Shown here piece by piece: positions 56,395 through 64,000 of a DNA stretch of 64,000 nt (its first letter is position 1; every line of letters starts with the position of its first letter). Source of the stretch: Rhizobiaceae bacterium (GTDB lineage Bacteria; Pseudomonadota; Alphaproteobacteria; Rhizobiales; Rhizobiaceae). Below the pieces are notes generated by a model. The model made no database searches, was not told the origin of the DNA, and worked only from the letters and a program-made list of their open reading frames with translations. Location: contig JAEPQK010000005.1 of assembly GCA_017640615.1 (NCBI GenBank), positions 248,001-312,000 on the forward strand. Reading direction: 5' to 3'. The translations under genes were made by a program, and so were the position numbers.

Positions 56395-56889
56395 CTACGC
56401 TGCGAGCACCATCGCCCAGTAGCGGCGATTGTCCGGCTCGCTGACATAACCCAGCCCGAATTTTCCGAAGCGCCCGTCGAGCATGTTGCGGCGGTGCGGC
56501 GGCGATGCCATCCAGACATCGATCACGCGCGCTACGTCGAAGCGGCCATGTGCTAGATTTTCCGCGGCCGGTGCCGCGATGCCATTGGCCTTCATGCGGG
56601 AAACGAAATCGCGTCCGCGCAGCGCCGTGTGCTCCATCTTGCCGCCAGCCGACATGTAACTCGCCTGCTCGATCGCCGCGACTTCCAGCGCCCGGTCGGC
56701 CGAAAGCGGGGACTGGCCATTTGCCCGGCGTGCCAGTGCAACCTTGCGCTCGGCTTCGGTTGACATGCCGACGCCGTCTGCAGTGAGTGTCGGCAGCACC
56801 GAAACGCATGCGGCCAAAGGCATGACGATAGCCGATCCCGCACCCAGAAGAACGATGCGCCTCGCTGGCTGGAAGGTCTTGTCCGACAC
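56395..56889 (-). CDS. CAP-superfamily (SCP/PR1) lipoprotein
   Basis: 164 residues. Lipobox VMPLAACVSV after a hydrophobic stretch. The CAP domain is compact: KVALARRANGQSPLSADRAL, KMEHTALRGRDFVSRMKANG, APAAENLAHGRFDVARVIDV and WMASPPHRRNMLDGRFGKFG. Bacterial CAP proteins are secreted and of varied function. It is divergent from the HAD gene and shares strand with the LLM gene after a 93-bp gap. Confidence 0.9.
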   Translation of the reverse strand: MSDKTFQPARRIVLLGAGSAIVMPLAACVSVLPTLTADGVGMSTEAERKVALARRANGQSPLSADRALEVAAIEQASYMSAGGKMEHTALRGRDFVSRMKANGIAAPAAENLAHGRFDVARVIDVWMASPPHRRNMLDGRFGKFGLGYVSEPDNRRYWAMVLAA

Positions 56890-56999
56890 GTCTTTTCCCC
56901 TTCACGAACGCGGATTTCACGATGCAAACGCGACCATATCGGGGCAGGGTTTTATGTCCGGTAAAGCTGTTCTAGATCAGTGCGGCGCGGAGGCAACAG

Positions 57000-57698
57000 A
57001 TGCGGCAGCTCACGACCATTGGTTTCGATGCGGACGACACGCTGTGGCAGAACGAACAGTTCTTCCGCATGACAGAGCGCCAATTCGCCGAGCTCCTGGC
57101 CGACTTCGCGGAGGCCGATCACCTCGGCGAGCGGCTGCTGGAGGCCGAGCGCCGTAATCTCGGCCACTACGGCTTCGGCATCAAAGGCTTCACGCTGTCG
57201 ATGATCGAGACGGCTATCGAGGTGACGGACGGCAATGTGCCGGCGCGCGTGATTGCTGAAATTCTCGACGCCGGCCGCGAGATGCTGCGCCATCCGGTGG
57301 AGACGTTGCCGCATGCGGAGGAAACGCTGACGGAGCTGGCAGGTTCGCACCGGCTGGTGCTGATTACCAAGGGCGATCTGTTCGATCAGGAGCGCAAAGT
57401 CGCGGCGTCGGGTCTGGGCGAACTGCTGGATGCCGTTGAAATCGTCAGCGACAAGAAAGCCGACACTTATCGCACGCTGTTCGCGCGCCATGGTGACGGG
57501 CCCGAGCGTGCGATGATGGTGGGCAATTCGCTGAAGTCGGATGTGATACCCGCGATTGAGGCCGGCGGGTGGGGCGTGCATGTGCCGCATGATCTCACTT
57601 GGGAACTGGAGCATGCGGAAGCTCCACGCGGCGCGGAGCGTTTCCGAGAAATGCCGACGCTGGCTGACCTGCCGGCGCTGGTGCGCGAAATCGGTTAG
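57000..57698 (+). CDS. HAD-superfamily hydrolase
   Basis: 232 residues. Motif I GFDADDTLWQNEQF, motif II LVLITKGDLFDQE, Lys in IVSDKKADTYRTL, and motif IV MMVGNSLKSDVIPAIEAGG. A helical cap precedes motif II (HYGFGIKGFTLSMIETAIEV). GGAGG lies upstream of ATG 57000. The small-molecule phosphatase substrate is not readable. Overlaps the rmuC stop by four bases. Confidence 0.93.
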   Translation: MRQLTTIGFDADDTLWQNEQFFRMTERQFAELLADFAEADHLGERLLEAERRNLGHYGFGIKGFTLSMIETAIEVTDGNVPARVIAEILDAGREMLRHPVETLPHAEETLTELAGSHRLVLITKGDLFDQERKVAASGLGELLDAVEIVSDKKADTYRTLFARHGDGPERAMMVGNSLKSDVIPAIEAGGWGVHVPHDLTWELEHAEAPRGAERFREMPTLADLPALVREIG

Positions 57699-58924
57699 TC
57701 CTCGTCCACCACACGCAGCCGCAATTGCCCGCTGCCTGCCTCGACGGCCTTCTTCTTCGGTTCGTCAGCAGTGGCTTCGGCGGAATGAGCCTCCCCGAAT
57801 TCCAGAGCCTCGATCTTCGCGCCGCGTTTGGTGAGCTTGTCGGTGGAGGTCATGATCAGGTCGATATCCTTGTTCGCCTGCGAGAAATGCTGCTGCAGCT
57901 TGCGCACACGGTCGTCGAGCCGCGACACGTCCTCCATCAGCCGGATCACCTCTCCCTGAATGAGATGCGCCTGTTCGCGCATGCGGGCGTCTTTCAGCAC
58001 CGCCTGAATAACCTGAATCGAAAGCATGAGCAGCGAAGGTGACACGATGACCACCCGCGCCCGGTGTGCGCGTTGCACGAGCTGCTCGAAATTCTCGTGA
58101 ATCTCGGCAAAGATCGATTCCGACGGCACGAACATGAAGGCCGTGTCCTGCGTCTCGCCATTGATCAGATATTTTTCCGAGATCGCCTTGATGTGCACTT
58201 CGATGTCGCGGCGGAAAGCTTGAGAGGCTTGCCGTTGCGCTTCGTCGGAGCTGTCGCCCTCGGCGGCGGCGCGGATAGCGTTCCACGATTCCAGCGGAAA
58301 CTTGGCGTCAATCACCAGCGATGGCTGGTCGTTGGGCATTCTGACCAGGCAGTCCGGCCGCGAGCCGTTTGAAAGCGTTGCCTGAAACTCATAGGCCCCG
58401 TGCGGCAGCCCGTCGGCAATGATCGCCTCCATGCGGCTTTGGCCGAAAGCGCCGCGCGTCTGCTTGTTGGAGAGGATGTGCTGCAGCTGCACGACCTGCC
58501 CGGCAAGCGACTGGATGTTGGTCTGCGCCGTGTCGATCACCGCCAGTCGCTCCTGCAGCTTGGCGAGATTGTCATGTGTCGATTTTGTCTGTTCCGCGAT
58601 CGAACTGCCGAGGCGCGAGGTCATGCCGTCGAGCCGCTCACCAATCGCCTTGTTGAGTTCCGCCTGCCGATTGGAAAACACCTCTGCGAGCGTGCCGAGC
58701 CTCCCCTGCATCTCCGCCTGTGCTTTGGTGATTTCGGCGAGCCGCACATCTGCTTCGCGCCCGGCCTCGGCCCGATTGCGTGAGATGCGCCACAGCGAAA
58801 TACCGAGCAGCGTAATGATCAGGACGCCAGCAATACCGGTCGCCCAGATCAAATGGCCAAGGGTGATGGTTGCCGATCCGAATTGCGCAACCGGCGCCGC
58901 GACAAGGTCAGAAAAACTCTGCAT
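57695..58924 (-). CDS. rmuC: DNA recombination protein RmuC
   Basis: 409 residues. An N-terminal membrane helix (LIWATGIAGVLIITLLGISL), a long coiled coil (MQGRLGTLAEVFSNRQAELN onwards) and the RmuC nuclease-like domain with PDCLVRMPNDQPSLVIDAKF, SEKYLINGETQDTAFMFVPS and IVSPSLLMLSIQVIQAVLKD. RmuC limits DNA inversions in E. coli; the biochemical role is unsettled. Divergent from def by 105 bp. Confidence 0.94.
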   Translation of the reverse strand: MQSFSDLVAAPVAQFGSATITLGHLIWATGIAGVLIITLLGISLWRISRNRAEAGREADVRLAEITKAQAEMQGRLGTLAEVFSNRQAELNKAIGERLDGMTSRLGSSIAEQTKSTHDNLAKLQERLAVIDTAQTNIQSLAGQVVQLQHILSNKQTRGAFGQSRMEAIIADGLPHGAYEFQATLSNGSRPDCLVRMPNDQPSLVIDAKFPLESWNAIRAAAEGDSSDEAQRQASQAFRRDIEVHIKAISEKYLINGETQDTAFMFVPSESIFAEIHENFEQLVQRAHRARVVIVSPSLLMLSIQVIQAVLKDARMREQAHLIQGEVIRLMEDVSRLDDRVRKLQQHFSQANKDIDLIMTSTDKLTKRGAKIEALEFGEAHSAEATADEPKKKAVEAGSGQLRLRVVDED

Positions 58925-59029
58925 CGCGCGACACTAGACGATTCGGGCTAGCCACATAAGACCAAAACGTGAACGTGCACGGCGGTTCACATTGACGCCC
59001 GCCCGTGCAGCCATTACCTGAAAGCCGTC

Positions 59030-59563
59030 ATGATCCGTCCGCTCGTCATTTTGCCCGATCCCGTTCTGCGCAAGCTTTCCAAGCCCGTCGAGACTGTCGA
59101 CGAGGACGTGCGCAAGCTCTCCTCCGACATGCTGGAAACAATGTATGACGCGCCGGGCATCGGCCTGGCCGCGATCCAGATCGGGATTCCGCTGCGCATG
59201 CTGGTGGTAGACCTTGCGCGCGAGGACGAACCGAAAAGCCCGGCGGTCTTCATAAACCCAGAGATACTGACGCGCGGCGACGAGCCGAATGTGCATGAAG
59301 AGGGCTGTCTGTCGATCCCGGACTATTACGCCGAGGTGGAACGGCCCGCGGCGATCACTGTTAGCTATGTCGATCTCGACGGCAGAAAGCATGAGATCGA
59401 GGCAGACGGCATGATGGCGACGGTGCTGCAGCATGAGATCGACCACCTCGACGGCGTGCTTTTCATCGACCACCTGTCGAAACTGAAACGCGACATGGTG
59501 GTGCGCAAGTTCAAGAAGCTTGCGCGCGAAAAGGACAAGGCTCCGACCCGCATGGTGGGGTGA
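59030..59563 (+). CDS. def: Peptide deformylase
   Basis: 177 residues. Removes N-formyl from new proteins. Motif 1 [10 protein letters not shown], motif 2 [14 protein letters not shown] (Cys metal ligand) and motif 3 [14 protein letters not shown] (HExxH) are complete. In alphaproteobacteria def-fmt-truA is usually continuous; here two toxin-antitoxin genes separate def from fmt. Confidence 0.97.
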   Translation: MIRPLVILPDPVLRKLSKPVETVDEDVRKLSSDMLETMYDAPGIGLAAIQIGIPLRMLVVDLAREDEPKSPAVFINPEILTRGDEPNVHEEGCLSIPDYYAEVERPAAITVSYVDLDGRKHEIEADGMMATVLQHEIDHLDGVLFIDHLSKLKRDMVVRKFKKLAREKDKAPTRMVG

Positions 59564-59597
59564 GGGGCGCCCTGACCTTTCCAACCGTCGTCTCGCG

Positions 59598-59614
59598 TGA
59601 TATCATTGATATCA
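59598..59614. promoter_or_regulatory. Palindromic operator candidate of the FitAB-like pair
   Basis: TGATATCA-T-TGATATCA, two self-complementary octamers 17 bases before the antitoxin ATG. Ribbon-helix-helix antitoxins of this family bind such paired sites with the toxin to repress their own operon. Confidence 0.65.
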
Positions 59615-59630
59615 ATCTGGAGACTTGTCC

Positions 59631-59894
59631 ATGAGCGACCTGCTGATCAGAGGGATCGAACCGGATCTCAAGAAGCGCTTGCGTGACAACGCTTCGCGCA
59701 ACAACCGAAGCCTCTCGCAAGAGGCGATCATGCTGCTTCAGCGTGCGCTTTCGACTGGTACGCCGGAGGCTGGCAGGCCGGGCGACCGTCTGCTGGCGCT
59801 GGCGCAGGGGACGCAGTTCACGTCGGAGGAACTCGATGCAATCGAGGCTAGCCGCAGCGAACCTGACCGCAACCCGCCGGATTTGGCCGGCTGA
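59631..59894 (+). CDS. FitA/VapB-like ribbon-helix-helix antitoxin
   Basis: 87 residues from ATG 59631, behind TGGAG. MSDLLIRGIEPDLKKRLRDN, ASRNNRSLSQEAIMLLQRAL is the ribbon-helix-helix DNA-binding region; the C-terminal part (LALAQGTQFTSEELDAIEAS) would neutralise the toxin. The stop is two bases before the toxin gene. A TTG two codons upstream is also in frame. It is inserted between def and fmt. Confidence 0.9.
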   Translation: MSDLLIRGIEPDLKKRLRDNASRNNRSLSQEAIMLLQRALSTGTPEAGRPGDRLLALAQGTQFTSEELDAIEASRSEPDRNPPDLAG

Positions 59895-59896
59895 GC

Positions 59897-60319
59897 ATGT
59901 TCGTTCTCGACACCAATGTCATCTCCGATATCGTCGGTCCAAAACCCAACAAAAAGCTGCTCAACTGGCTGAACGCGCAGGAGCGCGGCTCGCTTTTCAT
60001 TTCGACAATTGTGCTTGCTGAGCTGTATTACGGCGCCAATCTGGTCCGCGAGCCTGCCCGGCGTGAAGGCTTGCTGCAAACGATCGGCAGGATACGGGAC
60101 GAATTCGAAGGCCGTGTTCTCGCGTTTGGCGATGCCGCGGCTGAGCGTTATGGCAGCATCACGGCGTTGCGGCGTGGTCTCGGACGACCCATCGAAACCA
60201 AGGATGCGATGATCGCCGCCAAATGCCTGGTTCACGGCGCAGCACTTGTGACACGCAATGTGCGCGACTTTCTGGAAATCGACCTGAAAGTTGTGAACCC
60301 CTTCGAAGCGGGTGCTTAG
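59897..60319 (+). CDS. FitB/VapC-like PIN-domain toxin
   Basis: 140 residues. PIN ribonuclease acidic residues are in MFVLDTNVISDIVG, STIVLAELYYGANL, RPIETKDAMIAAKCL and VTRNVRDFLEIDL. Expected to cleave RNA (VapC relatives often cut initiator tRNA) when free of antitoxin. All key acidic residues are present, so the toxin looks intact. The gap to fmt is 34 bases with no clear terminator. Confidence 0.92.
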   Translation: MFVLDTNVISDIVGPKPNKKLLNWLNAQERGSLFISTIVLAELYYGANLVREPARREGLLQTIGRIRDEFEGRVLAFGDAAAERYGSITALRRGLGRPIETKDAMIAAKCLVHGAALVTRNVRDFLEIDLKVVNPFEAGA

Positions 60320-60353
60320 CCACCCAGCCTGAAATCGGAAAAGACCCGCCACT

Positions 60354-61298
60354 ATGCCCCTTCGCCTCGTCTTCATGGGAACGCCTGATTTCGCCGCTGC
60401 CACGCTGCGCGCAGTAGCCGATGCCGGACATGAGGTCGCTGCGGTCTACTCCCAGCCGCCGCGACCGGCCGGGCGGCGCGGGCTGGAGCTCAAGCCATCG
60501 CCAGTGCATCGGCTTGGCGATGAACTCGGCATTGAAGTGCGCACGCCCAAGAGCCTACGCGGCGAGGCGGAGCAGCTGGCATTTGCGGCGCTCGAGGCCG
60601 ATGCGGCAGTGGTAGTGGCTTATGGCCTGTTGCTGCCAAAGGCGGTTTTGGAAGGAACGCGCCTCGGCGTATTCAACGGCCACGCCTCGCTACTGCCGCG
60701 CTGGCGCGGTGCCGCCCCTATACAGCGCGCCATCATGGCCGGCGACGCAGAAACCGGCATTATGATCATGAAGATGGATGAGGGGCTGGACACTGGTCCC
60801 GTCGCGCTGACGAGCCGTGTGTCCATAGGCCCCAACATGACGGCAGGTGAACTCCATGATGAGCTCGCGACAACGGGTGCCGACCTGATGGTGAATGCGC
60901 TGGCGCAGCTGGAAGCGGGCAAATTTGAGCTCACTCCTCAGCTCGGCGAGGGGGCTACCTACGCGCACAAGATCGCGAAGGACGAAACGCGGATCGACTG
61001 GTCGCGTCAGGCGGCGGAAGTCCACAATCACATTCGCGGTCTGTCGCCATTTCCGGGCGCGTGGTGCGAGATGGAAATCGCGGGGCGCATTGAGCGTGTG
61101 AAGCTGTTGCGCTCTGAGGTGGCGGCGCATGGTGCTGCTGTCGCCGAACCCGGTACCGTGGTCTCCGACGATCTGACGATCGCATGCGGCGCAGGTGCGG
61201 TGCGGCTGGTCGAGTTGCAGCGTGCGGGCGGCAAGCCGCTCGGAGCGGAAGACTTTCAGCGCGGCGCCAAGCTCGCGGCGGGCGACCAGGTGCGCTGA
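60354..61298 (+). CDS. fmt: Methionyl-tRNA formyltransferase
   Basis: 314 residues. Formylates initiator Met-t[23 protein letters not shown], the loop [20 protein letters not shown], catalytic [20 protein letters not shown] (Asn and His) and [16 protein letters not shown] (Asp) are complete, followed by the OB-like C-terminal domain (THRIGLSPFPG-like [15 protein letters not shown]). truA follows by two bases. Confidence 0.96.
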   Translation: MPLRLVFMGTPDFAAATLRAVADAGHEVAAVYSQPPRPAGRRGLELKPSPVHRLGDELGIEVRTPKSLRGEAEQLAFAALEADAAVVVAYGLLLPKAVLEGTRLGVFNGHASLLPRWRGAAPIQRAIMAGDAETGIMIMKMDEGLDTGPVALTSRVSIGPNMTAGELHDELATTGADLMVNALAQLEAGKFELTPQLGEGATYAHKIAKDETRIDWSRQAAEVHNHIRGLSPFPGAWCEMEIAGRIERVKLLRSEVAAHGAAVAEPGTVVSDDLTIACGAGAVRLVELQRAGGKPLGAEDFQRGAKLAAGDQVR

Positions 61299-61300
61299 CG

Positions 61301-62044
61301 ATGCCGCGCTACCGCATCGATATCGAATATGACGGTGGGCCCTATGCCGGCTGGCAGCGCCAGGCCGATCAGCCTTCCGTGCAAGCCGCGATCGAGCAGG
61401 CGATCCAGGCTTTCTGTGGCGAGGCGGTCACGATCCGTGGCGCGGGGCGTACGGATGCTGGCGTGCATGCGCGCGGTCAGGTGGCGCATTTCGATCTTGA
61501 GCGCGAATGGCAGTCAGACCGTGTGATGGCAGCCATCAACGCGCATCTGACCAAGGCCGGCGAGACTGTCGCAGTGACCGCTGCACATTCGGTGGAAGGC
61601 GGGTTCGATGCGCGTTTTTCTGCTACCGCCCGACATTATCTCTACCTCATCCTGAACCGCCGTGCACCACCGGCACTCGAGCGCGGGCAGGTCTGGCATG
61701 TAGCAAGAACACTCGACACCAGGGCGATGCATGAAGCCGCGCAGGTGCTCGTCGGCAAGCATGACTTCACGACGTTTCGCTCTGTGCAGTGCCAGGCCAA
61801 AAGCCCGGTGAAAACGCTCGACGTGCTCGACGTCACGCGAGCAGGTGACATTGTCGAAATCCGCGCCTCCGCGCGGTCGTTCCTGCACAATCAGGTGCGC
61901 TCCATGGTCGGCACGCTGAAGCGGGTCGGGGAAGGTGCCTGGTCGGCGGACGATGTGAAGGCTGCCCTGGAGGCCGCCGACCGCGCCGAATGTGGCCCGG
62001 TCGCACCGCCAGATGGCCTCTACCTTATGCGGGTCGACTACTGA
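61301..62044 (+). CDS. truA: tRNA pseudouridine(38-40) synthase TruA
   Basis: 247 residues from ATG 61301. [20 protein letters not shown], catalytic Asp in [58 protein letters not shown] and [19 protein letters not shown]. Modifies the anticodon arm. Its end overlaps the convergent Lrp gene by seven bases. Confidence 0.97.
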   Translation: MPRYRIDIEYDGGPYAGWQRQADQPSVQAAIEQAIQAFCGEAVTIRGAGRTDAGVHARGQVAHFDLEREWQSDRVMAAINAHLTKAGETVAVTAAHSVEGGFDARFSATARHYLYLILNRRAPPALERGQVWHVARTLDTRAMHEAAQVLVGKHDFTTFRSVQCQAKSPVKTLDVLDVTRAGDIVEIRASARSFLHNQVRSMVGTLKRVGEGAWSADDVKAALEAADRAECGPVAPPDGLYLMRVDY

Positions 62045-62598
62045 CCTGCAGCGATCGCTTTCGCAGCATTGGCCATTGGCCAGCTCTCCGTAATGCCCGG
62101 CTGCGGCGGACGTTCCAGATAGGTTGAAAGCACGACATAGCTGCGCGTCGCCAATACGCCGGGCGTGTCGTATAGCCTTGCGAGCACGCCCTCCAGCGCA
62201 TGTGTATTTTCGGCGCGAACCTTAAGTAGCATACAGGCGTCGCCGGCGACCGAATGAACCTCCTCCACTTCGGGATAGTCGGCAATTGCCATCAGCGCTG
62301 GCGTCTTGCCCCAACCGCTTGTGTCCACATGGACGAAGGCGAGCAATCCCTTGCCAACCGCGTTGGGCTCTATAAGCGCCGCGATTTTCTGAACAACGCC
62401 GCTGCGCTTCAAGCGCTTCACCCTCTCATGTGCAGCGGGTGCCGAAAGGCCGACGCGCGAACCGAGTTCCGCGTAGCTCACCGAGGCGTCCTCGACTAGA
62501 ACGCCTAATATCTTTCGGTCCATCGCATCGAGAGCAGCTGTCGCAGGCAAGTTCGGGCGAATACCATCTGTTTCTTGCATCGTTAGGTGTTTTCCCAT
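62038..62598 (-). CDS. Lrp/AsnC-family transcriptional regulator
   Basis: 186 residues from ATG 62598; ATG 62580 is an alternative and neither has a strong ribosome-binding site. N-terminal [47 protein letters not shown] domain follows: [40 protein letters not shown]. Divergent from an MFS exporter gene by 33 bases, so the likely target is that exporter and the likely ligand an amino acid. Confidence 0.91.
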   Translation of the reverse strand: MGKHLTMQETDGIRPNLPATAALDAMDRKILGVLVEDASVSYAELGSRVGLSAPAAHERVKRLKRSGVVQKIAALIEPNAVGKGLLAFVHVDTSGWGKTPALMAIADYPEVEEVHSVAGDACMLLKVRAENTHALEGVLARLYDTPGVLATRSYVVLSTYLERPPQPGITESWPMANAAKAIAAGQ

Positions 62599-62631
62599 TG
62601 AGGCAGAATTTTGTTCGGCTATCCTAGCAAA

Positions 62632-63804
62632 ATGTCGAAAATTGATCAAACCTTGGCGGCCGCAATGCCGGCGGGACCTCAGGCCCGCATTCCGCTTGTG
62701 GCGTACATATTGACCGGCGCGGTCGCTGTGATTGGCGCTAACTCGCTTGTGCTTGCTCCAATCGCACCCGAGGTTGCCCGTACGCTCGGCGTTTCGGTGC
62801 AGATCGTGATGGTCGCCTCGGCGGCATTCGGGCTGGGGACAGCCGCAAGCGCCCTCTTTCTTGCCAGGTTTATCGACCGTTTTGGCGCTTGGCGCTTGAT
62901 GCGGCTCGCTTTCGCAACGCTGGCGCTCGCGCTGGCCGCTAGTGCTGTTGCGCCGACGGCTACACTTTTGGCGGTGGCGCAGCTTGTTGCCGGCCTCGCC
63001 GCCGGCGTGGCTCTGCCGGCGATCTATTCAGGCGCTGCGCTTGTTGCACCTGCCGGTCGAGAGAACGAAACGGTGGGCATCGTTCTTGTCGGCTGGACGC
63101 TGAGCATGGTGGCCGGCGTGTCACTTTCGGCGGTCTTGGCCGATATTCTGAACTGGCGCGCGGTCTATGGCTGCGTCAGTGTGCTTGCCGCAGCTGCCGT
63201 CATCGCATTGACGGTGAGCAACCGGCGCGACGTAACGTCGGCCTCGGTTGTGGTGCAACCCTTCGCAGCGCTGTCCATTCCCGGCGTTGTGCCTTTGCTG
63301 GCGGCGTGCGGCGCGTTCATGGCGGCCTTCTATGGAACTTATGGATATATTGGCGATCATGCCACAAGCGGGCTCGGTCGACCGGTCAGCTACAACGGCT
63401 TGCTGGCCGTGCTCTATGGGCTGGGTTTCGGTAGCGCGGTGTTTCTCGACCGGTTGATGCAGCGCTTTGAACCGCGCTTGCTGCTGCCTTTGGTTTTCCT
63501 TGGCGTGGCGTGCATCTACGCCATTCTGGCCGGCTTGGCATGGAGCTTTGCGGCAATCGCATTCTGTGTTTTCTTATGGGGACTGGCCAATCATCTTGGC
63601 CTGAATCTGCTCATTGTGCGGCTGACAGCAATCGACCCGTCGCGCAGAGGCGCGATCATGGGCCTCAACAGCGCAATCACCTATCTCGCCGCGTTCGCCG
63701 GAACGCTCGCTTTCGGGCCAGTCTATGCTGAGTACGGGTTTGCAGCGGTGTCGGTCTCGGCGGGTGCGCTGGTGGTGTTCGCGGCTCTGGCCGCGCGGGG
63801 CTAG
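62632..63804 (+). CDS. Major facilitator superfamily transporter
   Basis: 390 residues from ATG 62632. Twelve predicted helices; loop 2-3 has LARFIDRFGAWRLMRLAFA (MFS motif A variant), and VGWTLSMVAGVSLSAVLADI resembles motif C of drug:H+ antiporter-type efflux proteins. ATG 62665 is an alternative start. Likely an exporter under control of the divergent Lrp-type gene. Confidence 0.9.
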   Translation: MSKIDQTLAAAMPAGPQARIPLVAYILTGAVAVIGANSLVLAPIAPEVARTLGVSVQIVMVASAAFGLGTAASALFLARFIDRFGAWRLMRLAFATLALALAASAVAPTATLLAVAQLVAGLAAGVALPAIYSGAALVAPAGRENETVGIVLVGWTLSMVAGVSLSAVLADILNWRAVYGCVSVLAAAAVIALTVSNRRDVTSASVVVQPFAALSIPGVVPLLAACGAFMAAFYGTYGYIGDHATSGLGRPVSYNGLLAVLYGLGFGSAVFLDRLMQRFEPRLLLPLVFLGVACIYAILAGLAWSFAAIAFCVFLWGLANHLGLNLLIVRLTAIDPSRRGAIMGLNSAITYLAAFAGTLAFGPVYAEYGFAAVSVSAGALVVFAALAARG

Positions 63805-63986
63805 GCGATTGCCAGCCCGAAAAGGGGCTGCAGAATAAGCAGCATAGTGACCGACACTGCGATCATGGCAACGAACACTGCCGTCGCCACAGCCGCGCCG
63901 CGGGCGATCACAGTGTTGGTTAGCCGCCAGGCGAGCACAAGCGTCGCGATGATGACAACCAGAGACAACAGATCGGTCAGCTCCAC
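63801..63986 (-). CDS. Small hydrophobic membrane protein
   Basis: 61 residues with two predicted membrane helices: TDLLSLVVIIATLVLAWRLT and AVFVAMIAVSVTMLLILQPL. It overlaps the convergent MFS stop by four bases. No family recognised. The next gene lies outside the window, so its context is incomplete. Confidence 0.6.
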   Translation of the reverse strand: MELTDLLSLVVIIATLVLAWRLTNTVIARGAAVATAVFVAMIAVSVTMLLILQPLFGLAIA

Positions 63987-64000
63987 CGCATCCGGCCAGA

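Noticed and set aside
55568-56920. 450-codon minus-strand open frame across the LLM and CAP genes
   Set aside because: Lies in another frame of two clear genes and has Arg-rich shadow composition.

Overview
The window is about 64 kb of high-GC DNA (roughly 60% G+C by eye) from an alphaproteobacterial chromosome. Gene content and order point to the order Hyphomicrobiales (Rhizobiales), most likely a Phyllobacteriaceae/Mesorhizobium-like genome. The signs are: fabA-fabB-fabI beside an Irr-type Fur regulator; rpsT followed by dnaA, dnaN and recF; ffs near dnaX-ybaB-recR; def...fmt-truA; a complete Flp/Tad pilus locus; and a yejABEF transporter. Placement below the order is inference. I see no tRNA, rRNA, CRISPR array, prophage or insertion sequence. 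Most of the window is core genome.

Layout. 1-3074: 5'-truncated pnp and an RsmC-like rRNA methyltransferase. 3087-4616: membrane GGDEF/EAL protein. 4702-7969: fabA-fabB-fabI (minus) divergent from irr. 7994-12185: SH3 protein, 2-hydroxyacid dehydrogenase, a two-subunit aconitase X and a MoeB/ThiF E1-like protein. 12220-17330: replication cluster recF, dnaN, dnaA and rpsT (all minus), with a 0.8-kb non-coding region upstream of dnaA. 17480-21459: enoyl-CoA hydratase, mutM, deoB and an orphan PhnD-like binding protein. 21464-34176: Tad pilus locus. 34299-36952: leucyl aminopeptidase, MarR, NlpC/P60. 36959-45585: yej peptide importer operon with two tandem binding proteins and a terminal ghrA-like gene. 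45746-49017: cytochrome c, pheA, nudC, HIT protein. 49142-49239: SRP RNA. 49255-50504: ArsR, SRPBCC and YCII genes around a shared control region. 50700-54022: dnaX-ybaB-(gnat)-recR. 54048-58924: transglycosylase, LLM oxidoreductase, CAP lipoprotein, HAD hydrolase, rmuC. 59030-62044: def, a FitAB-like toxin-antitoxin pair, fmt, truA. 62038-63986: Lrp/AsnC regulator divergent from an MFS exporter, then a small membrane protein.

How the parts work together. The Tad locus encodes a whole machine: Flp pilin, prepilin peptidase (CpaA), periplasmic CpaB, secretin CpaC, lipoprotein CpaD, localiser CpaE/TadZ, ATPase CpaF, platform proteins TadB/TadC, pilotin-like TadD and two TadE-type minor pseudopilins. 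A separate short protein repeats only the N-terminal domain of the secretin, and a secreted protein of unknown function lies between it and the pilin. The yej operon is tightly packed, with overlapping stop/start codons, and carries one Sec-type and one Tat-type binding protein. The def-fmt-truA operon, which makes and removes N-formyl-methionine and modifies tRNA, is interrupted by the toxin-antitoxin pair, which has its own palindromic operator candidate.

I found no wholly new system that the sequence alone can prove. The best candidates for a second look are the accessory Tad proteins, the GANTC cluster and repeated motif upstream of dnaA, the GGGCAGTA repeat arms around the tadC/tadD terminator, the aconitase X pair bounded by GTAAGC inverted repeats, the twin palindromes at the ArsR promoter, and the FitAB insertion between def and fmt.
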